Assembly: GCA_035318745.1 (NCBI GenBank)
Contig: DATHEA010000005.1
Coordinates: 165,388 to 229,387 of the forward strand
Source of the DNA: VRUE01 sp035318745
Lineage (GTDB): Bacteria; Actinomycetota; Thermoleophilia; Solirubrobacterales; 70-9
Direction: 5' to 3'
Length of the DNA: 64,000 nt
How positions within the stretch are numbered: the first letter of the stretch is position 1; every line of letters begins with the position of its first letter. The notes beneath the pieces were generated by a model. That model did no database searches. It saw only the letters and a program-made list of their open reading frames with translations, and had not been told where the DNA came from. The position numbers were made by a program, and so were the translations under genes. Positions 42,360 through 50,441 of this stretch are shown in pieces.

Positions 42360-44156
42360 TTAGGCGGTGACACGGACTATCTCTTCCAGGGACGTGAGGC
42401 CGGCGCGGACCTTGCCCAGGCCATCCTCGCGCAGGGTGCGCATTCCCTCTTCGCGCGCGGTGGCGGCGATTTCGGCCTCCGAGGCGTGGGCGACGGCCAT
42501 CTCCTTGAGCCGTTCGCTCAGCGCCATCACCGAGAAGATCCCGACCCGGCCGCGGTAGCCGCTCTGGTTGCAGCGCGAGCAGCCAACCGGTTCGTAGGCC
42601 TCGACCTCTCCGCCAACCCGGATGTCGGCCTCGGCCAGGACATTGGGCGGCACGATCGTGCGCTTCTTACAGTGAGTGCAGAGTTTGCGGGCGAGCCGCT
42701 GGGCGACGACGCAGTCGACCGCGGAGGCGATCAGGAAGGCCTCGATCCCCATCTTGGTCAGGCGGGTGACCGCGCCGGGGGCGTCGTTGGTGTGCAGCGT
42801 GGTCAGCATCATGTGGCCGGTCAGCGCCGCCTCGATCGCGATCCGCGCCGTCTCGCCGTCGCGGATCTCGCCGACCATCACGATGTCGGGGTCGGCGCGC
42901 AGGATCGAGCGCAGGCCGGTGGCGAAGTCGAGCCCGGCCCTGCGGTTGACGTTGATCTGGTTGATTCCCGCCAGCCGATACTCGACTGGGTCCTCGATCG
43001 TGATGATGTTGCGCTCGACGTCGTTGATCTCCTGCAGCGCCGCGTAGAGGGTCGTCGACTTACCGGAGCCGGTCGGGCCGGTGACCAGCACCGCGCCGTA
43101 GGACTGGTGGAAGGCATCCTCGAAGCGCTTGCGGCCGTCGCCGTCCATGCCGAGGTCGTCGAGCGAGCGCTGGGCGTTCTCCTTGTCGAGGATGCGGATC
43201 GTCGCCCCCTCGCCGCGCTGGGTCGGCAGGGTGGTGATACGCAGGTCGACGCGGCGCTCCTCGACGGTGACGCTGACGCGGCCGTCCTGCGGCACGCGCT
43301 TCTCGGCGATGTTGAGGTCGCTCATGATCTTTACCCGCGAGACGACGGCGTTGACCATCCGCTTGGGCACGTGCGCGGCCTCGCGCAGCACGCCGTCGAC
43401 GCGGAAACGGACGCGCATCTCCTCCTCGCCGGGCTCGAAGTGGACGTCGGAGGCGCCCTCCCCCACCGCCTGGCCGAGGATGCTGTAGACGAGCTTGATC
43501 ACCGGCGCGTCCTCGGCGCTCACTTCCATGTCGGCGACTTCGGCCAGCTCGCCCTCCTCGGCCTCGGCCTCGCCCTCGGTGACCGCCTCGCTGACGGCGC
43601 TCTGCAGCGTGTTGAGGCGCCCGATCAGCGCTTCGATGTCTTCCTCGGCGGCAACCGCGACGCGGCAGTCAAGCGCGGTGGCGATCTGGATGTCGTCAAT
43701 CGCGAGCACGTTGGTCGGGTCGGCCATCGCCACGAGCAGCGTTTCCTTGTCGATGAAGCCGACCGGCAGCGCCCGGTAGCGGCGCGCCGTGTTGACCGAG
43801 ATCAGGTTGGCTGCCGCCATGTCCACCTGGTAGGCGGAGAGGTCGATGTGGTCGAGGCCGTAGCGCTCGGCGACGGCACGCGAGAGCTGGTCGGCGGTGA
43901 TCGCGCCCTGTTCGATCAAGAGACGCTCCGGTGGGCGCCCGGCCGTGCGCGCCGCCTCAATCGCCGCGCGGGCGACCTCGTCTGAGACGTAGCCGAGGTC
44001 GACGATGACGTCGGTGACGAAGCCGCTGTGACGGCCACGCACCTGTGGCGGCGTCAGGCCGGGGGTGTCGCCGGCTGCTGGATCGAGCGCCGGCGCGATG
44101 GAGTCGCCGGAGTCGGGAACCGGCCGCAGGTGGCTCGGGAATTCCCGCGAGTCCAT
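42360..44156 (-). CDS. pilB: PilB pilus extension ATPase
   Basis: 598-aa GspE/PilB ATPase. The N-terminal MshEN-like domain (about 40-190) is followed by the core with Walker A GPTGSGKST (360-368), IITIEDPVEYRL and MVGEIRDGETARIAIEAA. A four-Cys zinc element is visible in LCTHCKKRT and GCSRCNQSGY. MshEN domains often bind c-di-GMP, which would fit the pilA riboswitch, but the exact binding motif was not verified here. It follows a thioredoxin-like gene by 10 bp and precedes pilT by 33 bp. Confidence 0.93.
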   Translation of the reverse strand: MDSREFPSHLRPVPDSGDSIAPALDPAAGDTPGLTPPQVRGRHSGFVTDVIVDLGYVSDEVARAAIEAARTAGRPPERLLIEQGAITADQLSRAVAERYGLDHIDLSAYQVDMAAANLISVNTARRYRALPVGFIDKETLLVAMADPTNVLAIDDIQIATALDCRVAVAAEEDIEALIGRLNTLQSAVSEAVTEGEAEAEEGELAEVADMEVSAEDAPVIKLVYSILGQAVGEGASDVHFEPGEEEMRVRFRVDGVLREAAHVPKRMVNAVVSRVKIMSDLNIAEKRVPQDGRVSVTVEERRVDLRITTLPTQRGEGATIRILDKENAQRSLDDLGMDGDGRKRFEDAFHQSYGAVLVTGPTGSGKSTTLYAALQEINDVERNIITIEDPVEYRLAGINQINVNRRAGLDFATGLRSILRADPDIVMVGEIRDGETARIAIEAALTGHMMLTTLHTNDAPGAVTRLTKMGIEAFLIASAVDCVVAQRLARKLCTHCKKRTIVPPNVLAEADIRVGGEVEAYEPVGCSRCNQSGYRGRVGIFSVMALSERLKEMAVAHASEAEIAATAREEGMRTLREDGLGKVRAGLTSLEEIVRVTA

Positions 44157-44166
44157 GCTCAGCCCA

Positions 44167-44757
44167 TCACGGGTGATAGTCGAGGGTCTTGCCCTTGTAG
44201 CCAGCGTCGATCACGGCCTGGGCGACGCTCTGCGGGCTCTGGAACCCGTAGAGGACCGAGGCGGTCGGAACGGTCTTCTTCAGGTGCTTGGGCGTGACCA
44301 CGACCAGCGCCGGCACGCGGTCGACCCCGATGCCCTCAGTAATCGCGGCGTAGCGAGCGATCTTGGCCGCCGGGACGACGAAGATCGCGGCGTCGCGGAA
44401 ACCCGCCAGGCCGTTGGTGGCGATCTTGACCAGGCGGTCGTCGATGCCGCCGTCGCGGACGAAGAGCAGGACGAGGGTCTTGTTCGCCTTCCAGGCATCG
44501 AGGACCGGACGGGGCAGCGGCCGGGCCCTGGTCGCGGTCTGGCCGACGGCGGAGAGTGCCGTGGAGAGCGATTCGGGGGCCGCCCCTTCGGCCGGCGGCG
44601 TGGCGACGGCGCTGACCGTCGCTTCGGTGGAGCCAGCTGATTCTTCTTCTTCCTTGCCGCCCCCACTCGAGGAGAGCAGGAAGAAGCCGACGGCGACGAT
44701 CAATACGCCGACCACGGCGAGCTGGGCGAGCGGGTTGCTGTTGAGCTGCTCCCTCAT
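44167..44757 (-). CDS. membrane-anchored thioredoxin-fold protein at head of pil operon
   Basis: 196 aa. MREQLNSNPLAQLAVVGVLI starts a single N-terminal membrane helix, followed by an acidic/Ser linker. The C-terminal domain (about 95-190) has a thioredoxin-like pattern: KTLVLLFVRDGGIDDRLV, AAIFVVPAAKIARYAAITEG and VDRVPALVVVTPKHL, where RVP is in the cis-Pro position. There is no CxxC, so it is probably not a redox enzyme but a structural or binding domain. The ATG at 44757 is chosen; the longer frame upstream is non-coding. It precedes pilB by 10 bp and probably belongs to the pil operon. Confidence 0.72.
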   Translation of the reverse strand: MREQLNSNPLAQLAVVGVLIVAVGFFLLSSSGGGKEEEESAGSTEATVSAVATPPAEGAAPESLSTALSAVGQTATRARPLPRPVLDAWKANKTLVLLFVRDGGIDDRLVKIATNGLAGFRDAAIFVVPAAKIARYAAITEGIGVDRVPALVVVTPKHLKKTVPTASVLYGFQSPQSVAQAVIDAGYKGKTLDYHP

Positions 44758-44857
44758 ACGTTCGCTTACTAGCTCGACAACATGGGCCCCCGGCTTGAGT
44801 CCCCGCACGCTCTCGTGCGGCGCGACGTGCCCAGACGACGCCGGGAAACTCCCTCTA

Positions 44858-44888
44858 TTCCCAAAAAAGGCTTTATACGTGTCACAAT
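44858..44888 (+). promoter_or_regulatory. candidate promoter of the first regulator gene
   Basis: TTCCCA (44858-44863), 19 bp, CACAAT (44883-44888). This is the weakest of three related sites; the others have 18 bp and CATAAT. Confidence 0.4.
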
Positions 44889-44916
44889 CGGCACGTCTTT
44901 TGGGAGGCGATTCGGT

Positions 44917-45771
44917 GTGAGCAAGAGGACGATGCGCGCGGGCGCGCAATTGCTGATGATGGCTACGGACCCGATCAACCGCGGGATCCTGCGAACTGCG
45001 CTGGAGCATCCGGTCGAAGTGGAACCCGGTCGCGCCTTCCGGGTCAGCAGCAGCGGCCGCGAGGCGCTCTTCGTCGCCTTCGTCGTCGAGCGCTGGCTGC
45101 AGAGCGCTCCGCACGGCCCGGTGCCCTTCGACGGACCCGAAGCGGAGGGAACGGTCGCCGCGCTGGCCGAGGGCTGGTCGGCGACGGTCGTGCACATGCT
45201 CGCCCGCGAACCGATGACGCTCGCCGAGCTCGACGCCGCGATCGAGGGTCTCGGACGCCGCGCGGTGGGGCGCCACCTCGAGGCGATGCAGAGGGCCGGG
45301 CAGATCGAGGCTCTCGCCGAGAGCGACGAGGCGATCTACGCCTTGACCGACTGGGCGCGCGCCGGAATCGCTCCGCTGATCGCCTCAGCCCGGCTGGAGC
45401 GCCGCAACCCGATGGAGGGGATGGCGCCGATCGACGCCCTCGACGTCGATGCGGGCTTCCGGCTCAGCCTGCCACTACTCACCCTGCCAAGAGAGCTCTC
45501 CGGCGTGTGCCGGCTGGGATTGAACCTCGACGAGGACGAGAGATCGGCCATGACCGGCGTCACCGCACGGATCGAGGAGGGACGTGTCGTCTCCTGCCAC
45601 GACGGTCTGGACATCGAAGCCAACGCCTGGGCGGCCGCGACCGCAGCCGACTGGCTCGACACCGTGATCGAGCCCGATGCAAAGCGGGTCCGGACCGGCG
45701 GCGACCGCTGGCTCTCGGGCGCCCTGCTCGACAGCCTGCACAAGACCCTGTTTGGCGTGCCGGTCAACTGA
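44917..45771 (+). CDS. tandem winged-helix protein, paralogue 1
   Basis: 284 aa. The first winged-helix half is shortened (RGILRTALEHPVEVEPGRAF and EALFVAFVVERWLQ). The second is clear (LAREPMTLAELDAAIEGLGR, VGRHLEAMQRAGQIEAL, YALTDWARAGIAP). The C-terminal domain has LDVDAGFRLSLPLLTLPREL, NAWAAATAADWLDTVIEPDA and LHKTLFG, and recalls SCP2-like ligand-binding tails in regulators (weak). GTG 44917 has GGGAGG 9 bp upstream. Paralogue 2 starts 3 bp after its stop. Role unknown; likely a transcriptional regulator. Confidence 0.75.
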   Translation: MSKRTMRAGAQLLMMATDPINRGILRTALEHPVEVEPGRAFRVSSSGREALFVAFVVERWLQSAPHGPVPFDGPEAEGTVAALAEGWSATVVHMLAREPMTLAELDAAIEGLGRRAVGRHLEAMQRAGQIEALAESDEAIYALTDWARAGIAPLIASARLERRNPMEGMAPIDALDVDAGFRLSLPLLTLPRELSGVCRLGLNLDEDERSAMTGVTARIEEGRVVSCHDGLDIEANAWAAATAADWLDTVIEPDAKRVRTGGDRWLSGALLDSLHKTLFGVPVN

Positions 45772-45774
45772 GAG

Positions 45775-46779
45775 ATGACTGACACGCCCGCAAGCGACGC
45801 CGGCGAAGGTGGGTTCAAGGCGCGTGCCGGTGCGCTGACGCTGCTCTACCTCGCCAGCCCTATGGAGCGCCGCGTTCTGCTGACGCTGCTGGCCGAAGCC
45901 ACCACGGGGGCGCAGGTCCTAGACGAGCTGGAGGCCCCCGACCCCGACGATCCGGCAGCGATTGCCGCCATCTTCAATGACGCTTACCTGGTCGAACCAG
46001 CCGATCCCGACCTCCCCGCCGGCACCCCGATCGGTCCGGACACGATGCTGCAGCCGACGCCAGCCGGACGTGAAGTGCCCTTCGTCGGTGTGGTCCTCCA
46101 GCGTTGGCTGGACAGCTGCCCCGACGGGCCGGTCGAGCTCGGGCCTGACGCGGGCCCGGTGCTCGCGCCGTTGCTGACCGGCTGGTGCTCGATGGTCACC
46201 CACGCCCTGGCGGCCAAACCGCTCACGGCCGTCGAGACACACGATGCGATCCAGGTCCTCGACCTCGACACGGTCCAAGCTCGTATCGAGTCGATGGAGG
46301 AAGCGGGTCAGCTCGAGGCCCTTCCTGGCCCTGGCGGCGAGCCACGCTACGCCGTAACCGAGTGGCTCCGCATGGGGATCGCCCCGCTCGCTGCGGCGGC
46401 GAGGATGGAGCTCCGTCACCCGCCCGGGGACACCGCGGCCATCGCCGCCCTCGACGTCGAAGCCTCCTTCCTGCTGACACTGCCGCTGCTGGAGCTGCCG
46501 GCGGCGCTGTCCGGCTCGTGCTCGATGGCAGTGGAGCTGGACGAGGGAGTGAGCGGCAGCCCCGCCGGCGTCACCGCGCAGATCGAGAATGGCCGGGTCG
46601 TCTCCTGCGAGCAACGGCTCGACGACGACGCCGATGCCTGGGCCACCGGCTCAGCCGCCGACTGGCTCGACACCCTGATCGAGCCCGACGTCAAGCTAGT
46701 CCGCTCCGGCGGCAATGACGACCTTCCAGTGAAGCTGATCAACGAGCTACATCGGGCGCTGTTTGGCGACCCGGTCTAG
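45775..46779 (+). CDS. tandem winged-helix protein, paralogue 2
   Basis: 334 aa, same plan as paralogue 1 but with a complete first winged-helix half: LTLLYLASPMERRVLLTLLA, LEAPDPDDPAAIAAIF and FVGVVLQRWLDSCPDGPVEL. The second half is LAAKPLTAVETHDAIQVLDL and RIESMEEAGQLEAL, then YAVTEWLRMGIAPLAAAARM. The C-terminal domain has ADWLDTLIEPDVKLVRSGGN and LHRALFGDPV. The ATG lies 3 bp after paralogue 1, so they share a transcript. A hairpin overlaps the stop. Confidence 0.75.
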   Translation: MTDTPASDAGEGGFKARAGALTLLYLASPMERRVLLTLLAEATTGAQVLDELEAPDPDDPAAIAAIFNDAYLVEPADPDLPAGTPIGPDTMLQPTPAGREVPFVGVVLQRWLDSCPDGPVELGPDAGPVLAPLLTGWCSMVTHALAAKPLTAVETHDAIQVLDLDTVQARIESMEEAGQLEALPGPGGEPRYAVTEWLRMGIAPLAAAARMELRHPPGDTAAIAALDVEASFLLTLPLLELPAALSGSCSMAVELDEGVSGSPAGVTAQIENGRVVSCEQRLDDDADAWATGSAADWLDTLIEPDVKLVRSGGNDDLPVKLINELHRALFGDPV

Positions 46780-46787
46780 CAGACCGG
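46771..46787 (+). terminator. hairpin at the end of the regulator pair
   Basis: Perfect 7-bp stem CCGGTCT-AGC-AGACCGG, with the TAG stop codon in the stem-loop junction. No T-tract, so only a weak terminator candidate. Confidence 0.35.
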
Positions 46788-46830
46788 CAGCTTCGACTTA
46801 CAGAGCACCGCTACGTCCAGACTCGGCCAG

Positions 46831-46860
46831 TTCCCATCTGCAACTTATAAGTGCCATAAT
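46831..46860 (+). promoter_or_regulatory. conserved promoter of the pseudogene paralogue
   Basis: TTCCCA (46831-46836), 18 bp, CATAAT (46855-46860). The surrounding 36 bp (46825-46860) match 48441-48476 at 27 positions without gaps. The first usable codon, TTG 46868, lies 8 nt after the -10. Confidence 0.6.
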
Positions 46861-46867
46861 TGAGCTC

Positions 46868-47518
46868 TTGGCTGCAAAGGGGCCACTGGGAGCGGTTTCA
46901 GGGCACGGACGGGGACGCTGACGTTGCTCTTCATTGCTGGCTCGGCGGATCGGGATGTCCTGCTGGAAATGCTCGAGGCTGCGCTTGAAGGCGGACGACT
47001 GGGGCCGTCCGATGGTGACTTCTCGGAGGAGGAGATGCACAGCCCGTACGGGATGAACCCGAGTACGAGGAGGACTCAGAGCCACTGCCCCCGATTGATC
47101 CAGACACACGTCGGTGACCCACGCCCTGACGAGCGAGCCGATGACCCTGACGGAGCTGGACCGCGCAGTGCAGATCCTCAGCTACGAGACCGTGGCGGAA
47201 CACGTCGAGGCGATGGAGCGCGTCGGTCAGGTCGAAGCCCTGCCTGGGGACGGCGAGACCCGCTACGCGCTGACCGACTGGATGCGGGAAGGCTTTGCGC
47301 CGATCGCTGCCGCGGCGCGGATGGAGCTCCACTTCCCCGAGCCGGACGTGGCGCCGCCGGACATGCTCGACGTCGACGCGGCCTTTGAGCTCACCCTGCC
47401 GCTCGTCGAGCTGCCCGACGGGCTGCGCGGCTCCTCTCGACTCGCGGTGCGGGTCCCGGGCAGTCCGCCCTCTCTGATCGGCCTGCACGAAACGCTGTTC
47501 GGCGTTCCGACGCGCTAA
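46868..47518 (+). pseudogene. degenerate tandem winged-helix paralogue 3
   Basis: Remnant of the same family. From TTG 46868 the frame hits a stop at 46919. The next frame continues as LTLLFIAGSADRDVLLEMLE (homologous to LTLLYLASPMERRVLLTLLA). A second shift occurs before 47114, where THALTSEPMTLTELDRAVQI starts. The middle (the RWL region) is deleted, and so is much of the C-terminal domain (RLAVRVPGSPPSLIGLHETL then LFGVPTR). At least two frameshifts and two deletions mean it is not functional as the full protein, although the part from 47114 could still be read. Confidence 0.75.
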
Positions 47519-47519
47519 G

Positions 47520-48425
47520 TCATTCCTCGCGCAGTTCGCTGACGAGCTGGGTGACCGTCTCGCCAACGGCGTCGAGGCTCTTGCGCGAGAGCTTGTCCAA
47601 GCCGTCGGCGAGGCTGTGGCCGGGGTAGCGCCAGTCGATCAGGTCGATCGCCGGGACCCCGGCCCGCAGGAACGGCGTGTGGTCGTCCTCGATCGCGGTG
47701 CCGGCCTGGGGCGAGAAGAAGCGTTCGGCACCCACGACGTCTGCTGCGGTCAACAATCGATTCCAGAGCGCTTCGGTCGAGGTTCCCTCGCGCGGCAGCC
47801 AGAGGCCGCGGTTGCCGACGTAGTCGAGCAGGACCATCTCGCCGGTGCGGTTGGGGTTGGCGGCGACGTAAGCGCGCGAGCCGCGCAGGCCTTCCTTGTA
47901 GAAGTTCGCGGTTTCCTCCGGTAGGACTTCAGCCGGCTCCTCGCCGTCGAAGAGGACGAAGCGGACCTCGCGAGCACCGGGGCCCGCCGACATCTGCTGC
48001 AGCGCCCGCGCCACCTCGATTACAACCGCGCTGCCGGCGGCGCCGTTATTGGCGCCGACGAAGCCGCGGGGCTTGGCCAGCGTGTCGTAGTGGGCGCCGA
48101 CGACGATGCCGGGCTTCTTGCCGGGCAGGGTGCCGACCACGTTGCGCAGCCCGGGCTCGCCGGGGAGCGATTCGAAGTGCCCACCGGGGAGCAGCGGCCG
48201 CAGCTTCGTCGCAAGCTTGCGTAACTGCGGCGATCCGGCCGGACGCTGGCCGCTTTCCAGCTGGAGTTCCACCAACCCCCACGCCCGGTTCGCATCGAAC
48301 CGATCCGGGGCGCTCTCCCCGCTCGAGCTCCCACCGCATCCACTGGCAAGCAACGCCAGCATCGCGACGAGCACGAAAGCCCTGGCAAGACGCCTGCCGT
48401 CCAAATGTGCGCTCCACCCGGCCAC
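47520..48425 (-). CDS. M28-family peptidase lipoprotein
   Basis: Zn-peptidase-fold protein, 301 aa from GTG 48425, with an N-terminal lipoprotein signal ending LLALLASGC-like (lipobox Cys30). M28 elements: GAHYDTL (His112, Asp114), DGEEPAE (Glu162/163), LLDYVGN (metal Asp), DDHTPFLRAGVPAIDL (final His). The bridging Asp, usually in a GADDxASG motif, is replaced in GANNGAAG (Asn126/127), so zinc binding may be altered. The longer frame from ATG 48473 runs into the conserved promoter of the next gene and is not used. It lies head to head with paralogue 4 and tail to tail with the pseudogene. Confidence 0.8.
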   Translation of the reverse strand: MAGWSAHLDGRRLARAFVLVAMLALLASGCGGSSSGESAPDRFDANRAWGLVELQLESGQRPAGSPQLRKLATKLRPLLPGGHFESLPGEPGLRNVVGTLPGKKPGIVVGAHYDTLAKPRGFVGANNGAAGSAVVIEVARALQQMSAGPGAREVRFVLFDGEEPAEVLPEETANFYKEGLRGSRAYVAANPNRTGEMVLLDYVGNRGLWLPREGTSTEALWNRLLTAADVVGAERFFSPQAGTAIEDDHTPFLRAGVPAIDLIDWRYPGHSLADGLDKLSRKSLDAVGETVTQLVSELREE

Positions 48426-48446
48426 CAGACTCCGGACCTTAGCCAA

Positions 48447-48476
48447 TTCCCAAATAAAACTGATTAATGCCATAAT
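48447..48476 (+). promoter_or_regulatory. conserved promoter of paralogue 4
   Basis: TTCCCA (48447-48452), 18 bp, CATAAT (48471-48476), same block as upstream of the pseudogene. TTG 48485 follows 9 nt after the -10, so a leaderless transcript is likely. Confidence 0.6.
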
Positions 48477-48484
48477 GCCCCTGC

Positions 48485-49516
48485 TTGAATGGCAACAGGG
48501 TCAACGGGAGCGGGAATGGGGCGCGCTCCGGAGCGCATACCCTCGGTCTTCTTGCCATGCCACTCAATGTGGCAATCCTGCGGGCGCTCATCGACGACTC
48601 CAAGCAGCAGGCGGAGCTGCGTCGTGCCACCGGCTCCCCCGCCCAGACGACGCTGAGGGCTCAGCTCAAGCGCCTGGTGGAGATAGATGCAATCGAGAAG
48701 CACCGTCGCAATCGCTTCCCAGGCATCCTCGAGTACGAGCTGACCGAATCCGGCCACGGCCTGATTGTGGTCGCCGACGTGCTCGAGCGCTGGCTCCGTC
48801 GTGCTCCCGAGGGGCCGCTGGGGATCGAGAGCAACGCCGCGAAGGCTGCAATCAAAGCCCTGGCGGTGGCCTGGTCCTCGACGATGCTCCGCGCCCTCGC
48901 TGCGGGGCCGCTCTCGCTGACCGAGCTCGATCGCGTGATCGTCTCGCTCAGCTATCCGGCGCTGGAGCGCCGTCTCACGGCAATGCGCCTCTCCGGCCAG
49001 CTCGAGGCATCCCGCAGTTGCGGCAGGGGCACGCCATACGCGGTCACCGGATGGCTGCGCCACGGAATCGCGCCGCTCGCCGTAGCGGCACGGTGGGAGC
49101 GGCAGCACATACCGCACGAAACGACACCGATCGGCCGTCTCGACGTCGAGACGGCCTTCCTGCTGACGGTACCGATGCTGCGACCTCCGCAAGAGCTGTA
49201 TGGCTCGTGCCGGCTGGCGGCCGAGATTGCCAATGGCAAGAGGCGGCGCCTCGCCGGGGTGGTCGTCGAGGTCGAGGGCGGCGCGATCGGATCCTGCACC
49301 ACGAACCTTGACGGCAACGTCGCGGCCTGGGCTCTGGGCAACTCCATGGCTTGGTTGAACGCGGTGATCGAGGGGGGCGCCAATGACCTCGAGCTGAGCG
49401 GCGATCACGCCCTTGCCCGAGCCTTGATCGGCCGTCTTCACGAGGCCCTCTTCGGTACCAATCGGATACTTGCCCTTGACTCAGACGGGACAATCGAAGA
49501 AGATAAATCAAATTGA
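48485..49516 (+). CDS. tandem winged-helix protein, paralogue 4
   Basis: 343 aa with the best-preserved first domain: PLNVAILRALIDDSKQQAEL, SPAQTTLRAQLKRLVEIDAI and EYELTESGHGLIVVADVLER, an HxlR/MarR-like winged helix. The second domain is LAAGPLSLTELDRVIVSLSY plus RRLTAMRLSGQLEA. The C-terminal domain carries LDVETAFLLTVPMLRPPQEL, SMAWLNAVIEGGANDLELSG and LHEALFGTN. TTG 48485 is taken as start; it directly follows the promoter, so the message may be leaderless. Confidence 0.75.
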   Translation: MNGNRVNGSGNGARSGAHTLGLLAMPLNVAILRALIDDSKQQAELRRATGSPAQTTLRAQLKRLVEIDAIEKHRRNRFPGILEYELTESGHGLIVVADVLERWLRRAPEGPLGIESNAAKAAIKALAVAWSSTMLRALAAGPLSLTELDRVIVSLSYPALERRLTAMRLSGQLEASRSCGRGTPYAVTGWLRHGIAPLAVAARWERQHIPHETTPIGRLDVETAFLLTVPMLRPPQELYGSCRLAAEIANGKRRRLAGVVVEVEGGAIGSCTTNLDGNVAAWALGNSMAWLNAVIEGGANDLELSGDHALARALIGRLHEALFGTNRILALDSDGTIEEDKSN

Positions 49517-49559
49517 TCTTTTTTTAAGATCAGGAACTACTACGTTTATGGGAGGATAT

Positions 49560-50390
49560 ATGTCCCAGTCGAAGTCGCTTGCACGGCTGCTTACCGCAGC
49601 CGTGATGGCAGTTCTGGCCGTGGCTCTGCTTGCCCCGGCCGCGCAGGCGAGAGAACCGGCGCCCGGCTACTCGCAGTTCGCCGGCTGCCCCAGCCCTGAA
49701 GAAAAATCGGGGTTGGCGCTTTGCCTCTTCTCGAACATCACCGGGGGGCACCTGCAGATGGGCACCAAGGACGTGCCGATCGAAAATCCGCTGACCCTCA
49801 GCGGCGGAGCCGACGAAAATTTCGAAGGCTTTAGCTACAACTCCAAAGGTGGTTTGTCGAAAACCAAACAAAAAGTCCCCGGTGGAGTCATCGGCCTAAC
49901 CGGGCTGACCTGGCTGCTGGAATTCTTCGGCAGCGACGCACTGACCCTGTACGCCGAAACCGAACTGGCGGGCACGCCCACCAACTTCACCATTAACTCG
50001 GTGACGATCCCGATCAAGGTCCACCTGACCACGCCATCGGGAGTCCTGGGCAGCACCTGCTACATCGGCTCGAACGCGAGTCCGATCACGCTGAAACTGA
50101 TAACGGGCACCACCAGCCCGCCGCCGCCCAATAAACCGATCACCGGTAAAGAACCGACGTTCAGCATTGATGGAAAAAGCATCATCCATCTCAACAACGG
50201 CACCTACGTGGACAACTCGTTCTCCGTGCCGGGTGCAAGCGGTTGTGTTCTGAAACTGTTCGGGTTCATCCCGATCAGCCTCAACAGCTTCGTCAACTCG
50301 CAGGGGGGACTTCCGTCCCCGGCGGGTAAAAACGAGGCCGTGCAGAACTTCAACCTCGAATTCGTCGAGCGGGGCCTGGTTTACCCGTAA
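49560..50390 (+). CDS. secreted protein, unknown function
   Basis: 276 aa with an N-terminal signal peptide (SLARLLTAAVMAVLAVALLA, likely cleaved after PAAQA). The mature part is beta-rich, with Gly/Thr/Ser abundance and Cys residues in FAGCPSPEEK, LALCLFSN, GSTCYIGSN and ASGCVLKL. There is no recognised domain. GGAGG lies 4 bp before the chosen ATG 49560; ATG 49548 is an alternative. A strong terminator follows. Similar small secreted proteins recur in this window, but it shows no clear relation to the MIRNLK family. Confidence 0.75.
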   Translation: MSQSKSLARLLTAAVMAVLAVALLAPAAQAREPAPGYSQFAGCPSPEEKSGLALCLFSNITGGHLQMGTKDVPIENPLTLSGGADENFEGFSYNSKGGLSKTKQKVPGGVIGLTGLTWLLEFFGSDALTLYAETELAGTPTNFTINSVTIPIKVHLTTPSGVLGSTCYIGSNASPITLKLITGTTSPPPPNKPITGKEPTFSIDGKSIIHLNNGTYVDNSFSVPGASGCVLKLFGFIPISLNSFVNSQGGLPSPAGKNEAVQNFNLEFVERGLVYP

Positions 50391-50410
50391 ACGATCCCTC
50401 CGATCGTTTG

Positions 50411-50441
50411 AGAAAGGGCCGGGCTCTGCCCGGCCCTTTCT
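50411..50441. terminator. strong bidirectional terminator
   Basis: Perfect 14-bp stem (AGAAAGGGCCGGGC at 50411-50424 and its complement 50428-50441) with a 3-nt TCT loop. It lies between the secreted-protein gene and the convergent YihY-family gene, overlapping the latter's stop codon. The A/T bases at the stem ends serve as short T-tracts in both directions. Confidence 0.85.
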
